The translations under genes and the position numbers were made by a program. DNA of 27,449 nt from RUG14219 sp045538535. GTDB lineage: Bacteria > Cyanobacteriota > Vampirovibrionia > Gastranaerophilales > Gastranaerophilaceae. Location: contig JAZSRN010000003.1 in NCBI GenBank assembly GCA_045538535.1, forward strand, positions 1 to 27,449, in the 5' to 3' direction. The notes under the pieces were generated by a model. It worked only from the letters and a program-made list of their open reading frames with translations. It ran no database searches and had not been told where the DNA came from. Shown one piece after another: positions 23,134 to 27,449 of this stretch; the stretch's first letter is position 1, and every line of letters starts with the position of its first letter.

Positions 23134-23802
23134 TTAGTGTGTCAACATCCAAACTGTTGCACCATATTGGCTAACCACTGTTATATCGCCTTTGATTCCA
23201 CCATAGCCCCTTAGAGGATAGGAGTAAATATCATAAAATCTCTCCGGTTTACCAAGATATGCATCTTGTGAAAAATCATCAAACCAATTGCCATAACCAG
23301 TTACACTTATTTTACCACTTTTAGTAGCATGCGTCAGCTTATTAGGACCTTTTTTACCATTTATATCAAAATATAGCACATCATCTTGAAAATCGTAAAA
23401 ATTCACAATTACACCGCTTGGAAAAGAATACGCAATCACTCTATCAGCATTACTACGCAGCCAACTTGCACCATAATTGCTAGGATGATTTGGGTCAGTT
23501 TTTTGAATGTAAGTTGCACTCGGAACATACGTATTAATTAAACTACACAACGATTTCCGTTCTGCAAGAGTTTCGGTTTCCGGATTTACACACAAAACGA
23601 AATCATTTTCTTCGTAATCATAATTTGCCTTAGCCATTTTATTAGCTTGTACAAGAACTGCAACCGTCTTTTTAACCAATCCTTTTATCTTTTGCTCCTC
23701 TATTTTATTAATAATTGTAGGTAACGTAAGTGCAGCTACAATACCCACTATGGTAAGAGTTATCAAAACTTCTGCCAAAGTAAAACCTTTTCTTCTCATC
23801 AT
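23134..23802 (-). CDS. Type IV pilin-like prepilin
   Basis: A 222-aa prepilin: MMRRKG|FTLAEVLITLTIVGIVAAL, cleavage after Gly6, Glu at +5. The globular part has two or three Cys (around residues 71, 81) and no recognised domain; KKTVAVLVQANKMAKANYDY after the helix parallels the second prepilin (MNQAVNMAKVEYGDV), so the two share ancestry. AAAGGGAAG precedes two tandem ATG codons (23802 and 23799); either could be used. Unlike the other two prepilins, no repeat lies upstream; it has its own strong promoter with an inverted repeat. Confidence 0.88.
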   Translation of the reverse strand: MMRRKGFTLAEVLITLTIVGIVAALTLPTIINKIEEQKIKGLVKKTVAVLVQANKMAKANYDYEENDFVLCVNPETETLAERKSLCSLINTYVPSATYIQKTDPNHPSNYGASWLRSNADRVIAYSFPSGVIVNFYDFQDDVLYFDINGKKGPNKLTHATKSGKISVTGYGNWFDDFSQDAYLGKPERFYDIYSYPLRGYGGIKGDITVVSQYGATVWMLTH

Positions 23803-23818
23803 TAACTTCCCTTTCTAC

Positions 23819-23886
23819 ATATTATTGTATATATAAATATATATTGCATTATACAATAATATACGATAGATACGTAATTGTGTCAA
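23819..23886 (-). promoter_or_regulatory. Promoter of the third prepilin with dyad over the -10
   Basis: TTGACA (23881-23886), 17 bp, TATATT (23858-23863) on the minus strand, near consensus. A perfect 13-bp inverted repeat (23819-23831/23850-23862) overlaps the -10 and the predicted start near 23851. It may be an operator or a 5' hairpin that protects the mRNA. Confidence 0.65.
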
Positions 23887-23975
23887 TACGTGTATTCAAC
23901 TACACAACAGCAAAAAAACATTAGTGCGCACCGACACTAATCAATAAAAAACAACACTATTTTTAATAGCTGAAT

Positions 23976-24449
23976 CTATAAACTCATAAGCCAATTATGG
24001 GCAAATGTTGCATTAAATATACCAAATGCTGCCCCCGCAATAACCTCAACCGGTGTGTGCCCGAGAAGTTCTTTCAACTTTTCACCCATCGCAGCCGTAT
24101 CGTGTTTGTAAAAATCTTCCATCATTCTATTTAAACAAGCTGCAGTTTTTCCAGCATTACGTCTGATTCCTGCGGCATCATACATAGTTACAAGCGCATA
24201 ACTACTTGCAACCGCAAAAATCAACGAATCAAAACCCGCTATCAAACCAACCGTAGTGGAAAGCCCAACAACGCCTGCTGAATGAGAACTAGGCATTCCA
24301 CCGGTTGTAGAAAATATTTTAAAATTAACTTTTTTTGTTTTTACGGTAAATATGATGAATTTCAAAAACTGCGCCAAAAATGCTGACATTATACCAATTG
24401 CAATAACTTCATATCCATTACCTGTAATCTGTTTAAAAAATTCAATCAT
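23976..24449 (-). CDS. Divergent PAP2-family membrane protein (DUF212, YuiD-like)
   Basis: A 157-aa membrane protein of the DUF212/divergent PAP2 family. Family motifs are GGMPSSHSA (~50-58), DAAGIRRNAGK (~90-100) and LLGHTPVEVIAGAAFG near the C-terminus, corresponding to the split phosphatase motif of PAP2 enzymes. Three to four hydrophobic helices. Its ATG directly abuts the ispA stop (TAA|ATG), so translation is coupled. The neighbour makes prenyl diphosphates, which makes a prenyl-diphosphate phosphatase a plausible but unproven role. Confidence 0.85.
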   Translation of the reverse strand: MIEFFKQITGNGYEVIAIGIMSAFLAQFLKFIIFTVKTKKVNFKIFSTTGGMPSSHSAGVVGLSTTVGLIAGFDSLIFAVASSYALVTMYDAAGIRRNAGKTAACLNRMMEDFYKHDTAAMGEKLKELLGHTPVEVIAGAAFGIFNATFAHNWLMSL

Positions 24450-25343
24450 TTATATTCCTACTCTCTTTTTCATATTCTCTATAATGTCACTATAAACTGC
24501 AGATTCAATTCCAAGTTGTTTGATTATATCATAACAGTTATCAAATAGGCAAGCAGCTTTACATTTCGCATTTTCTAACCCATACAACGCGGGATAAGTA
24601 AGTTTGCCGGCAATTTTATCCTTTCCAAGAGTTTTGCCCATCTCCTCAAAAGTGGAAATTTCGTCCAAAATATCATCACAAATTTGAAATGCCAACCCAA
24701 AATTTTGTGCAAATATTTCCAAAGCCTGAACCGTCATTTCATTTGCACCGGCAATAATTGCGCCTGATTTTATTGCCAATTTAAACAAATCGGATGTTTT
24801 GTGCATGTGAATAAATTGCAACAATTTTTCATTTTCACTAAAATCTCTATCGTCAAGGTTTTGACCTTCTTGCTCAATATCCACAACTTGCCCGCCAATT
24901 ACCCCATAGGCACCGGCATATTCAAAATATTCATTAAGGACTTTTATCAAGGTCTCAGCAGATAAATTTTGAGAATTTTTGGTAATAATTTGAGGCGCAA
25001 ATGTCAACAACGCATCACCCGCCAAAGTCGCTATTGCTTCACCAAAAACCTTATGATTAGTCAATTTGCCACGTCTGTAATCGTCATTATCCATACACGG
25101 CAAATCATCATGAATAAGCGTTTGCGCATGTAACATTTCAATCGCACAAGCGGTAGGCATTGCATCCTCAATTTTGCCCCCTAAAATTCGACAAGTCTCA
25201 AGGCAAAAAATTGGTCTTAATCTTTTTCCCGGCAATGTAACTGTGTATTTCATAGAGTCAAAAATTTTTTCTGGGTATTGCAGAACAAAATACTCTTCAA
25301 GCTTTTGATTTACTATTTTGATATAATTATCTATTGTATACAT
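24450..25343 (-). CDS. ispA: Short-chain polyprenyl diphosphate synthase
   Basis: A 297-aa trans-prenyltransferase condensing isopentenyl diphosphate with allylic diphosphates to farnesyl or geranylgeranyl diphosphate. The first Asp-rich motif is DDLPCMDND (~77-85), with the two-residue insert (DDX4D) of bacterial FPP synthases; the second is DDILD (~216-220). GKRLRP and GGQVVD are also present. Chain length cannot be settled from sequence alone, so crtE/GGPP synthase remains possible. It starts 6 nt after rsgA, with AAAGGGC before the ATG. Confidence 0.9.
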   Translation of the reverse strand: MYTIDNYIKIVNQKLEEYFVLQYPEKIFDSMKYTVTLPGKRLRPIFCLETCRILGGKIEDAMPTACAIEMLHAQTLIHDDLPCMDNDDYRRGKLTNHKVFGEAIATLAGDALLTFAPQIITKNSQNLSAETLIKVLNEYFEYAGAYGVIGGQVVDIEQEGQNLDDRDFSENEKLLQFIHMHKTSDLFKLAIKSGAIIAGANEMTVQALEIFAQNFGLAFQICDDILDEISTFEEMGKTLGKDKIAGKLTYPALYGLENAKCKAACLFDNCYDIIKQLGIESAVYSDIIENMKKRVGI

Positions 25344-25349
25344 TGCCCT

Positions 25350-26357
25350 TTACTCCTCGCTCTTGTCAAAACCATCTATTTCTTGATAAACTTTTTGTTT
25401 CAAAGTATTTCTTGAACTTTGGCGTTTTCTTGCGCCAATTTTTGCGATTTCTTTATTTTGAACCATTTTTTTTGAAGTTTCAACTTTTTTGCCTTCATAT
25501 TTAACACGTTCTTTATAACTTTTAGCCTCTTCTACAAACTGCAAATAACTTGCATATCGGGTTTCATCAATTTCGGCAAAATGTTCCAAAACATTACATC
25601 CATCTTCGTGAATATGAAGACAATCCGCATATTTGCAAGTTTTTCGATAAGGCTCCATTTCCTCAAAAAGCGCGTCTACATCTTGAGGCAAAAGAAAATC
25701 AAATTTAACGTTGCTAAACCCAGGAGTATCAACAATCCGCGAAGTTTCATTGATTTTAATAATTTCGCAATGTCTGGTCGTATGAGTACCACGCTGGGTT
25801 TTGTCACTTACGGATTTAGTTTTCAAATGCAAATTTGGATTTATTGCATTTATAAGGCTAGATTTGCCAACACCGGAATTCCCGCACAAAACCGAAGTTT
25901 TATCCTTCAAAACTCGTTCAAAAGCCTTGATTCCGTTGTATTCGGTAGCAGAGGTAAAAACAATTTGATAACCAAGAGTTTTATAAATTTGTTCAATCTG
26001 CACTCTCAAAGATTTTTCCCATTTTAAATCTTCTTTGTTGAAACATAAGACAGTCGGGATATCATAATATTTTGCAAGCGCAATATAACGATTAAGTTGA
26101 TGCAAATCCAAATCCGGTTGCTTAAGCGCAGAAACAATAATAATTTGGTCAATATTTGCAACACTTGGCCGCGCGATATAATTTTTTCTGGGGATAACAG
26201 ATGTTATCACTCCATTTGAAAAATCTACAAAATCCCCGACAAGAATTTTTTCTTTGCGTTTTTTAAGAACTTCTCTAATTTTGCACTCAAAATTTTCAAT
26301 GCCATTGGTGACATAATAAAAATCAGAATGAATTTTATAGATTTGTCCTTCTGCCAT
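25350..26357 (-). CDS. rsgA: Ribosome small subunit-dependent GTPase A
   Basis: A 335-aa circularly permuted GTPase acting late in 30S assembly. In order: an OB-fold N-terminus, G4 NKED (~120), G1 GNSGVGKSS, the G2 region GTHTTRH, G3 DTPGFS, and a zinc module C-X4-C-X-H-X6-C (CKYADCLHIHEDGC). A Lys-rich C-terminal tail of about 45 residues follows. ATG 26357 is chosen because GGAAG lies 9 nt upstream and it begins 1 nt after the folE2 stop; the frame is open 31 codons further into folE2 with no Shine-Dalgarno. Translationally coupled to folE2. Confidence 0.94.
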   Translation of the reverse strand: MAEGQIYKIHSDFYYVTNGIENFECKIREVLKKRKEKILVGDFVDFSNGVITSVIPRKNYIARPSVANIDQIIIVSALKQPDLDLHQLNRYIALAKYYDIPTVLCFNKEDLKWEKSLRVQIEQIYKTLGYQIVFTSATEYNGIKAFERVLKDKTSVLCGNSGVGKSSLINAINPNLHLKTKSVSDKTQRGTHTTRHCEIIKINETSRIVDTPGFSNVKFDFLLPQDVDALFEEMEPYRKTCKYADCLHIHEDGCNVLEHFAEIDETRYASYLQFVEEAKSYKERVKYEGKKVETSKKMVQNKEIAKIGARKRQSSRNTLKQKVYQEIDGFDKSEE

Positions 26358-26358
26358 G

Positions 26359-27138
26359 TTATTTTTCTTCCTTTTGATACGCCCAAGCCGAATGATTATG
26401 AATACTTTCCAGCGCTTCACACTCGACTTCAAAAGAAGTAACAACATCATTGTTTCTCAATTTAACAACAACTTCGCGCAAAACATCTTCCACAAAACGC
26501 GGATTATCCCAAGCTTTTTCGGTAACAAATTTTTCATCTTCTCTTTTAAGCAAAGGATAAACCGGACAAGAAGCACACGACTCAACCATTTCAATCAAAT
26601 CTTCAAGCCAAATATGCTTATCTTCATCATAAGAAACTTTTACAGTAATCAAAGCGCGCTGATTGTGCGCACCATTGTCAGAAATTTCTTTTGAACAAGG
26701 ACAAAGTGTTGTAACCGGAACTTTGACCCCTAAAATAAACTTATATTCTGTACCGGACATTTGGCCTTCAAAAGAACAATCATAGCCCATAAAAGATTTG
26801 TTTTTGGTAACCGGGGCAATTTTATCAACAAAATATTTAAATTTAAATTCCAAATCACCGCTTTGAGCATCCAGATTGTTTATAATTTGTTCCAAACACC
26901 CTTTAATATCGACACCAAGAAGGTTTTTATTACGCCATTCGTTAAGAACTTCAACAAAACGGGACATGTGCGTACCCTTATAATCCCTAGGGAGCGAAAC
27001 ATTAACTTTTGCCTTTGCCGAAACAATTTGATTGGACTGATTTTTACGCTGAATAGTCAACGGGAGGTCAAGATGTTTAATCCCAACTTTTTGAATATCT
27101 ACATTTCTCGTATCTTTAGAATTTTGTATATCTTTCAT
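26359..27138 (-). CDS. folE2: GTP cyclohydrolase I type IB
   Basis: A 259-aa GTP cyclohydrolase of the FolE2 type, forming 7,8-dihydroneopterin triphosphate for folate (and queuosine) synthesis. Signatures: DIQNSKDTRNVDIQKVGIK at the start, SLPRDYKGTHMSRF (~48-61) and TTLCPCSKEISDNGAHNQR (~143-161), whose Cys binds the catalytic metal. FolE2 can use manganese and often replaces zinc-dependent FolE under zinc limitation (known for the family). AAAGGAAG lies 6 nt before the ATG. First gene of the folE2-rsgA-ispA-PAP2 operon. No Zur-like operator or THF riboswitch is visible upstream. Confidence 0.93.
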   Translation of the reverse strand: MKDIQNSKDTRNVDIQKVGIKHLDLPLTIQRKNQSNQIVSAKAKVNVSLPRDYKGTHMSRFVEVLNEWRNKNLLGVDIKGCLEQIINNLDAQSGDLEFKFKYFVDKIAPVTKNKSFMGYDCSFEGQMSGTEYKFILGVKVPVTTLCPCSKEISDNGAHNQRALITVKVSYDEDKHIWLEDLIEMVESCASCPVYPLLKREDEKFVTEKAWDNPRFVEDVLREVVVKLRNNDVVTSFEVECEALESIHNHSAWAYQKEEK

Positions 27139-27271
27139 AAATCTTCCTTTAGCAAAAGTTTAGCACAAAAAATTGTTAAGTTTTGTTAATATACTGAGAA
27201 AATTATGGCAATTTTTTAAAATATGGGAACTTTATATAAGTATAAAGCTCTCTCTTCTTATTTAAACGGAT

Positions 27272-27304
27272 AGGCCTTGAATACAAACAAGGTCTTTTTT
27301 TTTT
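27272..27304 (+). terminator. Orphan terminator divergent from folE2
   Basis: AGGCCTTG (27272-27279), loop AATACAAA, CAAGGTCT (27288-27295), then ten T; one G-T pair. No plus-strand gene lies within 4 kb upstream. The stretch 27139-27271 holds a small hairpin, CTTTAT/ATAAAG near 27231-27247, and an unsupported 16-codon ORF at 27223 ending at the terminator. I see no convincing promoter. Confidence 0.75.
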
Positions 27305-27449
27305 GCACCGAGCAGAGGAATGAGCACAGAGTGCGAAAGTCGAACACGCGTCTGGCAAAACCACGCTTTTGGCAGCAAGTGTGAGCGGTTCCGTTTAATG
27401 CGAGGTGCAGCACCGAGCAGAGCGGATTTGCGGACGGACAAAAAGACCG
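27305..27449. repeat. Divergent member of the dispersed repeat family (to window end)
   Basis: GC-richer than the flanks. GCACCGAGCAGAG occurs twice (27305-27317 and 27410-27422). CCGTTTAATGCGAG (27391-27404) matches CCGTTTAACGCGAG of copies A (517-530) and B (18708-18721), and GAGGAATGAGC resembles their GCGGAACGAGC. It runs off the window. Confidence 0.55.

Noticed and set aside
26358..26450. Extended N-terminus of rsgA
   Set aside because: It would overlap folE2 by 31 codons without a Shine-Dalgarno, whereas MAEGQIY at 26357 has one and fits the family start.
27139..27200. THF riboswitch or Zur box before folE2
   Set aside because: No conserved riboswitch core and no inverted repeat of Zur type are visible in the leader.

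Overview
The window is low-GC bacterial chromosome with about 25 confident protein genes on both strands and no rRNA, tRNA, CRISPR array or insertion sequence that I can recognise. My best guess is an uncultured gut member of the Gastranaerophilales (Vampirovibrionia/Melainabacteria, the non-photosynthetic sister group of Cyanobacteria). The reasons are several FTLAEVLITLAIVGVVAAL-type prepilins, a small protein starting MGMSASQARLL, flhB plus a FliA-like sigma factor, a TGD1/MlaE-type permease and [FeFe]-hydrogenase genes. This is inference from recalled families, not a database result.

Layout. 1-372: 5' part of a prepilin gene (minus). 408-941: repeat copy A, carrying a conserved distal promoter and a tiny leader ORF. 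1015-4194: sulP (minus) diverging from metF-deoC, apparently with leaderless transcripts. 4269-6017: flhB and a FliA-like sigma factor. 6113-9241: a secreted TonB-C-like protein, rpmB (minus) and a membrane-anchored Slt-type lytic transglycosylase. 9349-11048: ilvE and an MlaE-type permease. 11115-14597 (minus): a four-gene operon of two NuoE-like [2Fe-2S] proteins, a SpoIIE/PP2C phosphatase and a PAS-containing sensory-type [FeFe] hydrogenase. 14664-15956: purB (minus). 16013-17852: a structured element, a small Cys-rich protein, hpf and a family 2 glycosyltransferase. 17953-19330 (minus): a second prepilin behind repeat copy B, then a 47-aa ORF. 19546-21069: a large coiled-coil/EF-hand/annexin-like protein. 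21169-23056: a D-2-hydroxyacid dehydrogenase (minus), hsp20 and a candidate structured ncRNA. 23134-23802: a third prepilin (minus). 23976-27138 (minus): the tight operon folE2-rsgA-ispA-PAP2-like. 27139-27449: an orphan terminator and a third, divergent repeat.

Three things stand out. First, two prepilin genes share an upstream repeat of about 500 bp. It contains palindromes whose stems covary between copies, a conserved distal promoter, a possible leaderless ORF and an 11-G tract, and a further copy of its modules sits in frame inside the leader peptide of the first prepilin. Second, the hydrogenase-like protein has Ala for the proton-transfer Cys and Gly for the usual Met near the H-cluster, and sits next to a PP2C phosphatase, which points to H2 or redox sensing. 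Third, metF, sulP and purB all have TATAAT exactly 6 nt before ATG and no Shine-Dalgarno, suggesting leaderless mRNAs.
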